From Sclerurus mexicanus (taxonomy: Eukaryota > Chordata > Aves > Passeriformes > Furnariidae), in contig VWZF01005720.1 in NCBI GenBank assembly GCA_013396755.1, positions 1 to 64,000 on the forward strand: a stretch of DNA of 64,000 nucleotides, given 5' to 3'. The position numbers were made by a program, and so were the translations under genes. Below, in pieces: positions 49,942 to 62,510 of this stretch. Within the stretch, counting starts at the first letter, position 1, and every line of letters starts with the position of its first letter. The notes beneath the pieces were generated by a model that saw nothing but the letters and a program-made list of their open reading frames with translations, searched no databases and was not told the DNA's origin.

Positions 49942-50063
49942 CTGGGGTTGCTATGGAGCCTGTGGGTGGGGGGATGGCAGGAGGTTCTCAGCATAAATGC
50001 CAAACCACGCTCTAATATATCTCATCTGACCCGCTGTTAATTCAGGGGCTGCTCTTTTATCAT

Positions 50064-50087
50064 AAAAAAATACATATATATATATAT
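50064..50087. repeat. Short AT dinucleotide microsatellite
   Basis: A seven-base A run is followed by tac and then about nine AT units ending at 'ctc'. Confidence 0.85.
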
Positions 50088-52499
50088 CTCAGCTCAACTT
50101 TCACTTCCAAAAGGGATGTGAAATTCAAACCAGCAGCGGTGTAAGAGTGTAAATCACATGGCAGAAACTTAAAAGGTTTGGGGCTTTTTGTGATGCTGGG
50201 GCTTTCGGAACCCATAGAAGGATTATAAGGAAATGGGAATAAGCTGATAAAACATGGGACTGTGCACTTGCCCATGGACTTTCATCTTGCCATAAAATGG
50301 AAGGATTGTCAGAAATGCGTATTGACTGAAATAGGAGGTTTCAGTTCCCTGTGAGTTTTTTCTAGGTGGACGGGAAAGCTGTAGCAGAGCTGGGTATTTC
50401 TTTGGTCCTGCTCTCTTTATTTACACAAACTTTGGAGGTTTCTTTTCCTTTCTCTGGAGAAGAATCAATAAAAAATGTCTTTCATGGTCCTTTTCCTTGG
50501 GACTGTACTTACCATCTTTGTGCCACAGGCTGGGACTTCTTTACTCAGCTCCATGGAAGCCATTCTCCATCCATGTGTCCTGCACACGCCTTTGTTTGGG
50601 TTTTGTGCAGTTGCTGCAATTATTTCAATTATCTGTGTCTTTAATGAAGACCACTGGCTGCTTACAGTTCTAGTAACTCTAACAGGGCTCTAAGACAGTC
50701 TTGTGAAATAAAACATAATTATATAGGGAGCAGAAGGTATGGGTTTGTGTTTTCTGCTCCAGGTGAGCCCCCCATGGGCATCCTGTCCGGCCCATGCCAG
50801 CGGCTGGTGGCTTTGTGCCCGTGGGGAGGTGACACCCTTCCTGCAGGCACACATTTCTGGGGCCGCTCTGGAGCCTGGGATCAACGGGAATTTAGAGTCT
50901 GTGGCACCGGGCTCTTCCCAGGAGAGCAGCCTGCGCCTTAAACCTGGCCTTATCCGAGGCTGGCGCGGGGGGAAAGGCAGAGAGTCGGACACTGCTGCCT
51001 GCTCTGGGGAGTGAAATACCCCCAGCAACAGGCTCAGCAGAGGATGTGAAACAGGCCCGTAGGTGCCAACATTGTCCTCTTGTCTTCCCCTGCATTGTTT
51101 GCTGCCCGGCAGATCCTGGCCAAGGTCACAGCTGGAGATGTGCCTGCTTCCATCAGCCCCAAGCCCTGGAGCAGGGAATACTGGGACTATTCACGGAGGG
51201 CACATGAGGCAGCCAGGGTTTCTCCTGGTCTGTACAAGCGTTTCAGCTCATCTGGCATTTTTCATTCAGGAGCATTAACCTACAGTCTAATATAATTAGG
51301 TACTATATGCTTTTAAATTTTTAATTACTTACATGCACTTGAGAGCAAATGGTCCCTTTTCCCCCTGATACACGCAGAGAACTCCTCTCAGCTTTAATGG
51401 GGTTTACATGGGTTTATCAAGTGATAATAAAGCCTGAACGCTGGCTTCTGCTAACGTTTACTGGGTAATTCCCTGCTCTCTCAGCACACAGGGAGTGTAA
51501 CTGGGCACTGTTAAGTGCAAAATAATGAGGAATAAAAACATTTAAGGTTAATGCTCAGCTTTACCCATGTTACATACATGGTTCTTTTGGAAGTGTTACG
51601 ACAAGACCCACAGAAGGGAAGCAAATCAAAGGGAAGCTGATTTCAAAGTCACGGGTGGGTGTTTTCTCCCCCGCAAAGGGCACATCTGCACCCTGAAACA
51701 TCTGGGTGAGATGTTTCCGTGGGAGGCTGCGTGTCGGAGGCTGCAGAGCGGAGCGGGAGGGTCTGTGCAGCACTCACTGCTCCGAGGGGAACACGTGAAG
51801 GAGACAACACAGCTGGGCTCATTTCATCTGCCCTCAAGTGCCTCCAGCCTCCTGTCAGGCAGGCGTGAAGCAACAAGTCCTTTGGTGCTACCCTGGCATT
51901 CCTTGGGGCTGGAAACGAGGTTTGGTCCCAAAAGGTGGGGCTTTCCTCTCCCAAATTCATCTGCCTGCAGCCCCGGTGCCTTCCATGGCCACCGCGTCCC
52001 TGCAGCACCTGCGTCTTTCCCCCCGTGCTAAGAAATAAAACTCCCGCACTCGAAGTTCAGTGGCAGCAATTCCACCTGAGCTGGGTGGGATTGTCCCCGA
52101 CATCTCCGTGATTTCTACACAAAGCTGCGCTCTGTGCCTTCCCCTGGAAGTGCCCTGGTCTTTAATGGTGAGCAGAAACCACTGTGAGCGCACAAGGTGT
52201 GTCTCACCCCTGCCCTGCCCAGGCAGCTTTGGGGCAGAAAGGGCTGCATCATAAACTGGATTATTGAGCCACAGCCATCGCTGTGCTCAGAACAAACCAG
52301 TTTAAAATCTCATCATAGCACCGGTATTTTTTAATGCCTTGAGGGCTGAATTTCGCACTAAGAACTCACTTTCCATGAAGGTTTCTTGTGCAACACACAC
52401 AAAAGCACTGTCTGGATGTAGTTTCTACACAGGTTCAGCGCAGGGTCTCACTATTGCCCTCCCAGCCATTCTGATGTGCCACAGCAGAGGTGACTGAGA

Positions 52500-52575
52500 G
52501 GCTCACAGGATGGTTTGGGTTGGATCGCCTCATTCCAATCCCCTGCCATGGGCAGGGACGTCTTCTACTACACCA
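52500..52575 (-). mobile_element. CR1 LINE 3' fragment
   Basis: The stretch 'cacaggatggtttgggttgg' followed by 'tcattccaatcccctgccat' and 'gggcagggacgtcttctact' is the reversed CR1 3' UTR. A deletion of about 10 bases lies between ggttgg and tcattcc. Similarity stops at 'accaggacctggg'. Confidence 0.85.
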
Positions 52576-53918
52576 GGACCTGGGAGGAGGAATGGGAACA
52601 CCAGCAACTTCAGTCACCAGTAACACAATTTCTCACCACATGCTTAACCAGCTCCCAGAGAAAACCAGACCGTGCAGATCTGTTCATTGGAAAAATCGAA
52701 AAGGAAAACCTCTGCAGAAGGGTGAGTGCTCCAGGCTGAGCTGCTGCCGGACAGGTGATGAAACCCAACCTCCCCGAGCACCCCGCAGCCAAGAGGGACA
52801 AGCATTTATTGTGCCACCATAATGCAGCTCCAAGGAATTTGCTGCCTTTTATCCAGCGACTGAAATAAAATAGGAGAGGGTTGGCTTTGTTTTAAACTTT
52901 CTTATTGGAAAACTCGCCTGTTGTAAGGGGAATGTGGCGCAGGCTCAGCTGCAGGCAGATACAGCCAGAGGCATCCCACACACATACCAGCACATACACA
53001 GGGAGCCATACACAGTATGCAAACACCCTGAAACCCCAAACAAGTATCTTGAAAATCAGTTGTGCTCCAGAGGGAACAAGGCGCCTGCCCACACACAGAA
53101 TGGAGAAGTTAATTAGTGTTCAAATATTTCCTTGCAAGCTTTGGCACTGTTGCTGCTTCAGTGAGTGTAAAACCAGCGAGAGCGAGTGACTAGTGGGAGA
53201 AGAATGACTCTGGTTTTCAATATGCTCTGATAAATGATAAAAATCATGCAGGTAAACCGTGCATGTTCTTTATTAGAGCTTTACCGTGGCGTGATTGGGA
53301 ACTGAGGGAAATACTCCTTTTTAAAAGCATATTCATTTTGATCCAGCAGTGACCTTTTAATGTGTTCAGGTCCCCGCAGGGGTGATGAGGCTACTTGTGG
53401 TCTTGTGTAAGAAAGAACGAGGAAAAAAGGCACTTCAAGAGGACATAAAATCAAGGATCAGCCACAGGGAGAGAAGCTTTCACCGTCTGAAGCACTTCAC
53501 CAGACTTGATGACCTATTCATTTGGATACATCCCCCGTATGACCCCGCGGTGGGATGGGGTTTGTTGGCTCTGCCAAGAGGACTCACCTGTCACCTGGAG
53601 TTAGGGAAGACCGGGCTGTCTCTGCTCCAGGTGGCTGTGGGCAGTGGGATACTGCTCACCATCCCTGCAGTCATTTCTGTATTTACCCCCTGAGCTGGAG
53701 GCCAGGATTTGTTTTGTTGCCTCCTCTGAGTGCCACCAGCAGACCGCAAATGTAGTGCTGGGAGAATAAAAGATATCCAAGGTGCCTTGCTGAGGTTTTT
53801 ACTCTCCCTTTACTGTTACTGCACAACTCCAACATGAATAGATGGGTGGTGGAGAAGGGTGTGGATCTATACTATAATCTCCACACCTCAGGGCTTTTGG
53901 ATTGTCCTTCTTTGAGCA
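52576..53918. other. Unique-looking non-coding DNA
   Basis: Nothing recognisable as a gene, RNA gene or repeat. Confidence 0.45.
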
Positions 53919-54035
53919 TAGAATAGGATATTTCACTTAGAGGAGACCTACAATGAGCACTTAGTCCCGTTGCCTGACCACTTTGGGGTTGTCCAAATGT
54001 TAAAGAATATCGTAAGGACACTGCCTGAGTTTTTT
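53919..54035 (-). mobile_element. Old CR1 LINE 3' fragment
   Basis: The plus strand reads 'gcatagaataggatatttca', 'gagacctacaatgagcac', 'tgcctgaccactttgggg' and 'ccaaatgttaaagaatatcg'. This order is known from older avian CR1 3' ends in the reverse direction. It is more diverged than the copies nearby. Confidence 0.65.
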
Positions 54036-54870
54036 AACTCATAATTTTTCAGTTTACCCATAGTTTGCCAAGTCTGCAGGTTGCTTCTGGAGGCACAGCA
54101 GTATTGAAGCTGCACATTCCTCTTCCCAGGCCTCTAGGGACTGAGTTATAATTTAGGTGCTTCTGCTCCCAGAAACATGACTAGCAAGCCAAAGCGGAGA
54201 GATCCTTGAATGCTGCACTGGAAAGGGGTGTGAGCCATGCAGGGCTTGCAGGCTGGAGCACTCTGTGGTCAGAATAATCGCTCACCAAGCTCGGAGCCTG
54301 GCAAATAGCTTTACACAGCACCAAGGCCCTCTGGACACCTGCATCAGGGGCGGGCAGGGAAAACATCACCACCTTAGTGCAGCCACAGCTCACTCCCCTC
54401 GAGGGCTGATACAGGGTTGGGTTGTGTGTGAGGTTCTGTGCCTGGGGAAGTTCCCCCGCACCCACAAGAACCAGAGCCGTGCTCCGAGCACAGCTGCAGT
54501 GGGGCAGGATCATCGGGATGGACGAACTCTCCTCTCCAAGTTCTCCTCCAGCTTTGCCACCACCTCGCTTTCCTGACCTTGAGCAGGATGTTTTATCCAT
54601 GGAGGTGCCTCCAGGTGTGCCCCCAGGTGGGAATCCCTCCTGCCCCTCGGTGACCGCTATCCATTAGCTAAACCTGCACCTATAACGTGCTTTGAGCCCT
54701 TCAGATGAAGCACCAGGGTAGTGCAGGTGTTACAGCAGTGGATGAGAAGAGTCTCTCTGGGAATGACACTCACAGGTTCGATTGCCGCTGTGCAGGATTT
54801 GTCCTCAGCGCACTCTGGATACAAAGGCTGGATGTATTCTTTCCTTTTGGTCATGCAGAGGTGGATCAGC
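54036..54870. other. Unique-looking non-coding DNA
   Basis: Nothing recognisable apart from short open frames without domain signature. Confidence 0.45.
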
Positions 54871-54909
54871 AATGAGAATATGGCCCAGAACATGAGAATA
54901 TGACCCAGC
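54871..54909. repeat. 20-bp tandem duplication at CR1 5' edge
   Basis: The unit atgagaatatgRcccag occurs at 54,872 and again at 54,892, directly before the recognisable start of the CR1 copy. Part may be CR1-derived. Confidence 0.8.
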
Positions 54910-55500
54910 GAGCCAGTTGTGTCCTGGGCTGCGTCCAAAGCAGCGTGGCCTGATGGAGGAAGGTGACCATGCCCCTCTGCTCTGCTCAGGTGAGACCCCA
55001 CCTGCAGAGCTGCCCCCAGCCCTGGAAGGACATGGAGCTGCTGGAGCGAGTCCAGAGGAGACACCAAGGTGATCAGAGGGATGGAGCAGCTCTGCTGGGA
55101 GGGAAGGCTGAGATAATTGAGATGGTTCAGCCTGGAGAAGAGAAGGTTCTGGGGTGACCTAATTGTGACCTTCCAGTACCTGAAGGGGCTACAGGAAAGA
55201 TGGAGAGAGACTATTTACAAGGGCCTGGAGTGATAAGACAAGGGGGAATGGCTTCAAACTGACAGGGAGGAGGTTTAGATTGGATATCAGGAAGGAATTC
55301 TTCCTTGTGAGGGTGGTGAGTACCTGGCACAGGTTTCCCAGGGAAGCTGTGGCTGCCCCATCCCTGGAAGTGTCCAAGGCCAGGTTGGATGGGGCTTGGA
55401 GCAACCTGGGCTAGTGGAAGGTGTCCCTGCCCATGGCAGAGGATGGAATGAGATAATATTTAAGGTCCCTTCCAATCCAAACTATTCTATGATTCTATGA
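54905..55500 (+). mobile_element. CR1 LINE, ORF2 C-terminus plus 3' UTR
   Basis: It starts around 'agccagttgtgtcctgggct', goes through RPHLQSC, ELLERVQRRHQ and EIIEMVQPGEE in the ORF2 sense, and then 'tggatatcaggaaggaattc', 'ctgtggctgccccatccctg' and 'ggaaggtgtccctgcccat', ending in a double ATTCTATG tail at 55,484-55,499. Small deletions and stops break the frame. Length is about 600 bases, 5'-truncated. Confidence 0.95.
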
Positions 55501-57477
55501 ATAATCCTTAATTTTGTTAGAAAACAGTGCTTCCATTTAACTGTGACTGAGGCAAAAAGTAAATAAATGGAAGTAAATCTCAAGAGTTTTTCCCTCCCTT
55601 CTGGTTTCCACGACTGATATGCACGTTCGTGGGCATTTATCTTACAACTTTTAATTATGTTCAGGAGCTGTGTAATGGCTGAGAACCCAAACATGTTTTT
55701 AAGGCAGACAAGCTCCACAGTCCAGCTCCCAGCCCAGCCCTTCAGGCATCTTTACTGGTGTATATGATACATGATACTGGTATAGAGCACAGGGCTGGAG
55801 CGAAGAGCCAGCAATGAGAACACTTTAACTGAGGATTGCTTTGGAGGACTCAGCTTCTTCAAACTCCATCGCAAAGGCCTGGTTTTCATCAGGAAACCAC
55901 AGCCATGAGAATACCATGGATGAGAAATGTATCTGCCACAGAACGATCCCTGTGCAGGGAGGGCAGGAACAGGAGAAAAGAAGGGAGGGGAGAGAAAAGA
56001 ACTGTTTAAGCTACAGTAGAACCCGTGGGAAAAGGCAAACGCAACGTCACAGGCTGTTTTGGGGTTGAATCGGACAGTTCAGGATCAGGCTCAAGGCATG
56101 GGGTGGTTGGTGACAGCAGGACACCCCACCAATGACTTAGGAGCTTCCTTTCAATCCCAACCTTCAGGATGGCCCAGACCTACACGTTGTCAAACTTTTA
56201 CCAGGACACATCCCCAGGCCCGAGTATTTCCTTGCGTAAAAATAATCATGAGTGCTCAATAGGAGCGTTTATTTTAAAATAAGTAATAAATATGAGTAAA
56301 AGATAGAAGGCTGGCTCCTCAGCCGGGACGAACAGAGGCAGCTCTGCTCCCTTCCGTGGCCACACTATGGCAAGGAAGGATTCGGTTCTGAGAAAATTAA
56401 GCACCAAAAAGGGACTTGATCTTCTTTTGCTCCAGGAGCACCATTAGCTCCTTCCTTAGTCCCTTCTTCCACAATTCTGCTGCAGAAGAGAGGGAAAAGG
56501 ATGAGTCATTGCTGAGCTGCAAATATTTGGCCAGTCTGGCAGAGTAAAAGCCATTCTCCTATAGAATCTCTTCCTCTGTGGGCTCACTGCAGTTTATTTT
56601 AGCTCATGAATGAATGTATCAAGTTGTCTCTTGGAACTCAAGACAAATACTTGAATTCAGAGTGAAAAGGCAAAATAATGAAGGATTGTTGCTCTATGTA
56701 CTTAAAAATAAACATCATCAAGCCTGTATTTAAGGCTGTCAGATATTCCACAGGTGACTTTCCGGTAATTCCAACCCCTCACCCTACAGCTGCAGCATAA
56801 GAAAGACAAGAGAAGCCTCAATCCCTCATTTATTGTGGTCAATAGGAACACATTTGTGTGATTTTTCTAAGGGGACATTGTTCAGCACAGTCGCTTAAAA
56901 ATAACACTCCTATTGCTATTGAATTTGTCCTTTTTAATTTTTGCTTCCTGTGGACTATTTCTCAGGCAGAGACTGACTGGAAGTGGTGCAGGGACTGGAT
57001 CTACCCACAGGAAAACCAGCGCCGAGAACTTTCTCTTGAGTTTCCACTGGGTGTAAATAAAACCCCTGCAACTCTTCCCCAGCCCCAGAGAAAGGGTGTT
57101 GTCTGCACTGCAGGGAAATCACAGATTGGCTTGAAATTCCAGAAGCTCTATTGCCAAACTTCATGGATGCAAAATTCACCTTTCTGTCCCTCCACAACGT
57201 TGCTTTCCAATAGCTCGGTGGTTAAATCCCTCATGAGAGCAAGCAGTGTCAGAGAGCAACTCTGCGCACAAGATATCGGAGGTTAGATTTAATTTTCTGG
57301 GTAACAGAATATATTTGGAAAATATTAAATAATTGTTTTGAGACTTTCCAACCCACAAAGAGAAATGCAACGGTACCGCTGAACATGTGAATTTGAGATC
57401 GAAATGGCAACGAGTGCAAAATGAAGAACTAATTTGAGTAAAAGACGAAGTTTTGTCAGAGAAGAGATACCATGAAT
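55501..57477. other. Unique-looking non-coding DNA
   Basis: No repeat or exon is recognised. A 142-codon open frame at 56,858-57,286 has no family signature. Confidence 0.45.
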
Positions 57478-57727
57478 GTCTCTAAACTGACAGAGAGCAG
57501 GTTTAGATCAGATATTAGGAAGAAATGCCCTACTATGAGAGCATGAGGCACTAGAACAGGTTGCCCAGAGAAGTTGTGGATTTCCCATCCCTGGAAGTGT
57601 CCAAGGCCAGGTTGGATGGGCCTTTGAGCATCCTGGTCTAGTGGGAGGTGTCCCTGCCCATGGCAGAGGGGTGGAGTGAGATGGTCTTCAAGGTCCCTTC
57701 CAACCCAACCCATTCCATGATTCCGTC
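57478..57727 (+). mobile_element. CR1 LINE 3' UTR and end of ORF2
   Basis: 'aggtttagatcagatattag', 'aacaggttgcccagagaag', 'ggtgtccctgcccatggc' and 'aaggtcccttccaacccaac' follow in sense order, ending in CCATTCCATGATTCCG. The copy is 5'-truncated, with a decayed frame. Confidence 0.93.
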
Positions 57728-58616
57728 AATGTGAACTCCACAGACAACAATTTACATTTCGAGCGTGAAATCCGCCAAATGTCTGAACAGTAGTTTTTAT
57801 TACATATTTTGTAACATATTTATTGCTTCTTTTTATTACACTTCGGTCACATTAATCTGTTTGAAATCACAGCGAAAGGCAATACTGGGATAAACTAAGA
57901 GCAGCTTGAGAAGTCTCCACACTTGCTGCACCTGCTTGGTAAATAAACACAGCAGCTCAGCCTGTAACTAGCTCAACAGAAACAGCTTTCAGAGACAGTC
58001 TGACACCAGAGCTGAGCTGGCAACATCAAAACAAAACAGCAAGGAAATTTTGCCTCTCTGTTACGCACAACTCCAGTTCCTCATTGAAACTGCAGGAGGG
58101 TTTTTATTAGGATACAGATAAGGGGCTTGGAAAAACAACTGCATGAAGAGAGAGAGAAAACTTGGCTTGTACGCTTTGTTTGAAGCGTTCAGCAGCTTCA
58201 GCCTCCTTTGTGAACCTCTCCCCGTTGGAACTCCTGACACCTTCCCATAGGATCACATCACTACACTGGTTTTAGGGACTGGAACCAGAGGCATCAAGAC
58301 ACTGAAGGACACCAAACCCCACCTGAAGTTCAGAGCAGATGAAAAGACCCGACACTGCACTGCTGCTTTAAGTTGTAGAGGATGTGAGTTAAATACCCCG
58401 TGCACGTGTTGTGCTGAGAAGCAACGCTCTTACGAAGTTAATATTGTGATATGTAAAAAAATGTTTCTGAATTAAATAGAGTAACATTTCAAGAACAAAT
58501 TCTGGTTCAAAGCTGTGTTAAAAATGGTTCAGCTGCTGCCAATTCACTTTTCTGTGAATAATAGTGACATTGGTACAAGAATGTCAGACCAAAAATTCAG
58601 CCCAAGCTCAAATGTC
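57728..58616. other. Unique-looking non-coding DNA
   Basis: Nothing recognisable. Confidence 0.45.
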
Positions 58617-58671
58617 CGGACTAAAGGATCTCTAAAGTCCCTTCTAAGCCTTAATATTCTGTGATTCTAAG
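58617..58671 (+). mobile_element. CR1 LINE, last ~55 bases
   Basis: 'gatctctaaagtcccttct' followed by 'aagccttaatattctgtgat' and TCTAAG is the 3' end of a CR1 of another subtype. Nothing recognisable precedes it. Confidence 0.7.
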
Positions 58672-59344
58672 TCAAACCACAGGTCTTCTCTCTTACCTTT
58701 TTTGATGTGCAACATTTTTCCTACCAAGGAGATAACCTCAGGTGTGGCACAGGGGCAGTCAGATGCAAAGGCACTTCACAGAACATCTCCAAAAGACACA
58801 AAGTTGTTGCCCCTCTGCTGAGAAAACCAGGGCAGGACTGTGTGTGCAACGTGGAAAAGAAGACTGTGTCTTCTAAACGTACCTGCTATGGTAATTAACT
58901 CCATATTTCATCCATTCCAGAAGCTCTACTCAAAAGCTTTGTTCAAGAGCAGTATCCTTTCTCTGCAGAATCCTAAATGAGGACAAATGATGCATTTTTA
59001 ATTAGGCAAGTAAAGAGCAAAGACCTGAGCTCAAGAAAATTACAATGCTCTTTTATTCCATTTTTATTCCAGTTGGCAAAGCCGCCCGGGATGAACAAAT
59101 GAGAGGAATGCCAGAAGCCTTCTGCCTCCTGGCTGACTTAAATTCATGAGGTCACTCCTCCAGGGGTTCCCAAGCAATGACTGCGTGTGGACAGCAAGGA
59201 CTCTCCACGCAGCCATCCCAGCAGGAACTCGTGCAGTCAGCAGTCTCTTGCCTGGAACTCAGAGTAACTCCTTCCACCAAGAGGGAAATGGAATGCAAGA
59301 GGATTGTCTCTGAAACAGGAGACAGGAGAGGAAGACTCACCCTG
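58672..59344. other. Unique-looking non-coding DNA
   Basis: Nothing recognisable. Confidence 0.4.
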
Positions 59345-59649
59345 GAGAGCTGGACAGGGACTTTTTCCACGGGCATGTAGTGATAGGAACAAGGGGAATG
59401 GCTTAGAAGTGACAGAGGGCAGGTCTAGATTAGATAATAGGGAGAAATTCTTCCCTGGGAGGGTGGGCAGCCCTGGCACAGGGTGCCCGGAGAAGCTGTG
59501 GCTGCCCCATCCCTGGAAGTGTCCAAGGACAGGTTGGATGGGGCTTGGAGCGACCTGGAATAGTGGGAGGTGTCCCTGCCCATGGCAGGGGCTGGAATGA
59601 GGTGAACTTTAAGGTTGCTTCCAACCTAAACCATTCTGTGATTCTGTGA
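59345..59649 (+). mobile_element. CR1 LINE, end of ORF2 plus 3' UTR
   Basis: Sense landmarks are 'gtagtgataggaacaaggg', 'gagaaattcttccctggga', 'ctgtggctgccccatccctg', 'ggaggtgtccctgcccatgg' and 'aaccattctgtgattctgtg'. It shares the stop cluster TAGTGATAGG with the copy at 31.6 kb, suggesting that this is subtype sequence and not private decay. Confidence 0.95.
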
Positions 59650-62412
59650 CATGATATGATGTATATACACATCTATGTACAGGACAGTCCTTATCCCCCT
59701 CCTAACATCCAAATCAAAGTAGTACCAAAGTCTTTGTGGTTCTAGGGCAGATTCCGAGACGACTTGTCACCTTGTCTCATCAGAGCTCTTTACAGCTAGA
59801 ATTAAAAACTGGCTGGTAACAGATTTGTAGATAGCACAGATGAATAGACAGAGACTGGAAAATAAAGAAAACATTAGAAGAATCAATATTCACACACATT
59901 TGAAATAATTCACTGAATATGAGACTGGTCAGCAAAAACGATTAATTGCCACAGATAACAGTCTCCCTAGTTAATGTATTTGGGTCCATGTTTGAAAGTA
60001 AATCTTCAGGAAATGATTCTCTGTATCTACAATGTCACTCGAAGTGGCCAAAAGAATTGCAGAAACATCTTTTTTTTTTCCCCATTTGTTCAGACATTGA
60101 AAAAAAAAAGTGCAAGAAAAAGACATGTTTTCCCAAATGTGGCCATTGCAACCTTTTAGCCGGTGGGTGTTCAGAACATTAGTTAAAATTATCATAAATG
60201 GATAAAGCTTAACAGAGCCTGAAAACTAAGGAAGTTAAAGTATTCCAAGTATTCCTCACCAGCCATCCCTGCCCTTGTTGTCCCAGGGAGATCCAGAGGA
60301 TTAGATCCATCCCTTCCCATCTGACTGCTACACGTGTGCTGCAATTTGCATCCAGCACAAGAACCCCTTTGATCAAAACATTGCACACATTTTACACATC
60401 AAGGGGCTCCACAGAAAACCGGGAGCTCCCAAAGCAGCTGGAGGGGATCTGGGGAGGGATTTGACAGAGAACAGAGTGACGCTGTGGCTGTCACAGTTCC
60501 TGCAAAAAACTGACCTGATCTGAATAAAGACAAAGAACCAGAACTGTGTAACAACAATACAAAAAAAAAAATTAAAAAGAAGTATTGAGCTTTTTCAATA
60601 CAGCTCAAGGCAGCAAAGTGAAGAAAACAGCAGAAGATAAGTCCACGAGTTCAAGCGTTTCTAGATGTCCCCAAGAACTCCATCCCTTCTGCTGCTGCGC
60701 CTCAAGGGAATGCAATTTTCAAAGACATGGTTTGGTCTGGCTCAGCAACAAGCTCGCCTGAGGTGTGGTTGGGAAAGCAAAAAATCCGAGAAGCTGACTT
60801 CAACCTTGGAGGCCAAAAGAAAATGAGAAGAAAAGACTCTCTGATGGGAAGTACAAGCCCTTTAGGACAGATCATGAATTCTACTTCCCCTGCCACGACA
60901 CCATCTGAGTGTCCTGACTGCATTTCTTCCTTGGGACCGGTCTAACTAAGCCAGTGTGGCATCTTTCCTTCCCTTCTAGAAGACAAAGCTACCAGTCAGG
61001 ACAGGGATTTTTGTCTGGTTTTCCAGAAAGATACTCAAGCTCCTGAATCCTGTGGTTCCACCCGGTCACCATCCCGCACATTAACCTTGGGGGCAGCGCT
61101 GCAAACCCCCATCAGAAAATGAAGATGCAGCACTGGGAGGTTCCCTTCCTGCCCCGTTTGGTTTCAGCCAGTTAGATCCACACCAAAAATTGCCTTGTTT
61201 TTGTTTTGTTTTGTTTCCCACTGGGAAATCTCGGAGGTTATTACCCTGTTTCTAATTAACACATTACCATTTGCTTTGGAGGTCTTAGTTAATAACAGCG
61301 ACTCATCAAGTGGGTCCCCCAGCTGCTAATTAGCTTTCTCCACACCAAATTTTCTACCTGAAATTTCCTTCCTGATCCTGTGTAAGTTTGCCAGTTTCTC
61401 TTGGAGCTTAAGAATTTCTTTGTGTTTTGTTTTGTTTAATAAATTACAAAAACATCCACTGGTGACTCTCCATTCAGCTCCTACTCCACACATCGCCCAG
61501 AAATGCCGATGTAATGCTTTATCTTCTCCAAAGAGAAGCAGAGATATATCAACATTCACATTTTGATGCCTTTAATTGTATTTACTATATACTTCACCAG
61601 CACTAGAGTGCTATGCAGACCTTATGCTGCTCCTTATGTATGCAGTTGACTTCTTCATCTGAAGTTAATTTAGATGATTTAAAAAAAAACCCAACCCAAC
61701 CGAATCCTCTTAGGATGAAGGATGTTACTGTGTATTTTGGGAAATATTTAGCATCTTGCCATTTCCTCATTTTTTTTCCCCCCCCAAATCCCCCTGCGTT
61801 TCATCAGCACAGCTTGAAATAGCCCTGCAGTTCAGAGAGCTACCTGCTTGTTCTGGTTGCTTTAAGGAATATTTACCATCCTGCAGAGGGGTGGAGGGTG
61901 CCTGACTGCAGCCGTGCTCCCAAACACCAGAAAGAATTCCTTGTCTTCAGAGCCAGTACCCCCAGCTCCATCACTTCATAACAGGAAAGACAATCCATGC
62001 CACGCTGTAATGAAATTTCCTACTTTTTTGCTTATACCGATGCAGCCCAGGTTTCATAATCACTGTAAATTAAATGAGGTAATGGCATGGACTGCACAAA
62101 TAATACCCAGTGGTATTAAACTGAATGTCTTACCTCAGTATTAATCATTCCATACTAAATTATAGGGGATAGTTGTCTTTTCCACATACCAGCAACCCCT
62201 GTGCAGACAGAGCAGGCAAGAAAATTGTCTTACTTTTCTGCACGAGTTCTCAAGGATCAGAGGAAAACAAGAGCCTTGGAAGACAAAGGTGCAAGTCACA
62301 ACGTATAAAAGTTTAGCTGTGTAAAGATTTAGGCTAATTACCAAGGCTTTCCCTTAGTTAATTGAGAAAAAGAGGGGTAATCAGAGAGTGATTCACTGGA
62401 TTCTCAATAGGT
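59650..62412. other. Unique-looking non-coding DNA with simple-sequence runs
   Basis: T and A homopolymer runs lie near 60,071-60,080 and 60,101-60,110 and face each other. Poly-A occurs at 60,560, and TTTTG-type tracts lie at 61,196-61,216 and 61,423-61,437. The AT-rich motif cluster at 61.25-61.33 kb is listed separately. No exon is accepted. Confidence 0.45.
61250..61335. promoter_or_regulatory. Candidate homeodomain-site cluster
   Basis: Within 85 bases lie CTAATTAAC (61,252), GTTAATAAC (61,288) and the perfect palindrome GCTAATTAGC (61,325). Motif clusters like this are common in vertebrate conserved non-coding elements, but AT-rich DNA also yields them by chance. Confidence 0.2.
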
Positions 62413-62510
62413 TGGATGGATGGATGGATGGATGGATGGATGGATGGATGGATGGATGGATGGATGGATGGATGGATGGATGGATGGATGGATGGATGGA
62501 TGGATGGATG
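62413..62510. repeat. TGGA tetranucleotide microsatellite, 24.5 units
   Basis: The 98 bases are a perfect TGGA array without interruption. The opposite strand is open in every frame and would read as a repeated His-Pro-Ser-Ile peptide, which is an artefact. A perfect array of this length is expected to vary in length between individuals. Confidence 0.98.

Larger units (their letters stand above)
48346..52499. other. Unique-looking non-coding DNA
   Basis: It includes the CpG cluster at 49.91 kb and an AT microsatellite at 50.06 kb. The parts at 49.43-49.76 and 51.24-51.56 kb look like candidate conserved non-coding sequence, being AT-rich with clustered SOX-, POU-, FOX- and homeodomain-like words. 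No exon is recognised. Confidence 0.4.

Noticed and set aside
60071..60110. Hairpin from facing T and A runs
   Set aside because: Homopolymer runs pair trivially; no stem of mixed sequence supports an RNA gene.
61326..61559. Minus-strand open frame ending KEISG before GTAGAA, like an exon end
   Set aside because: The donor-like site is acceptable, but no pyrimidine tract with AG precedes a matching start, and the middle is a low-complexity AAAAC stretch.
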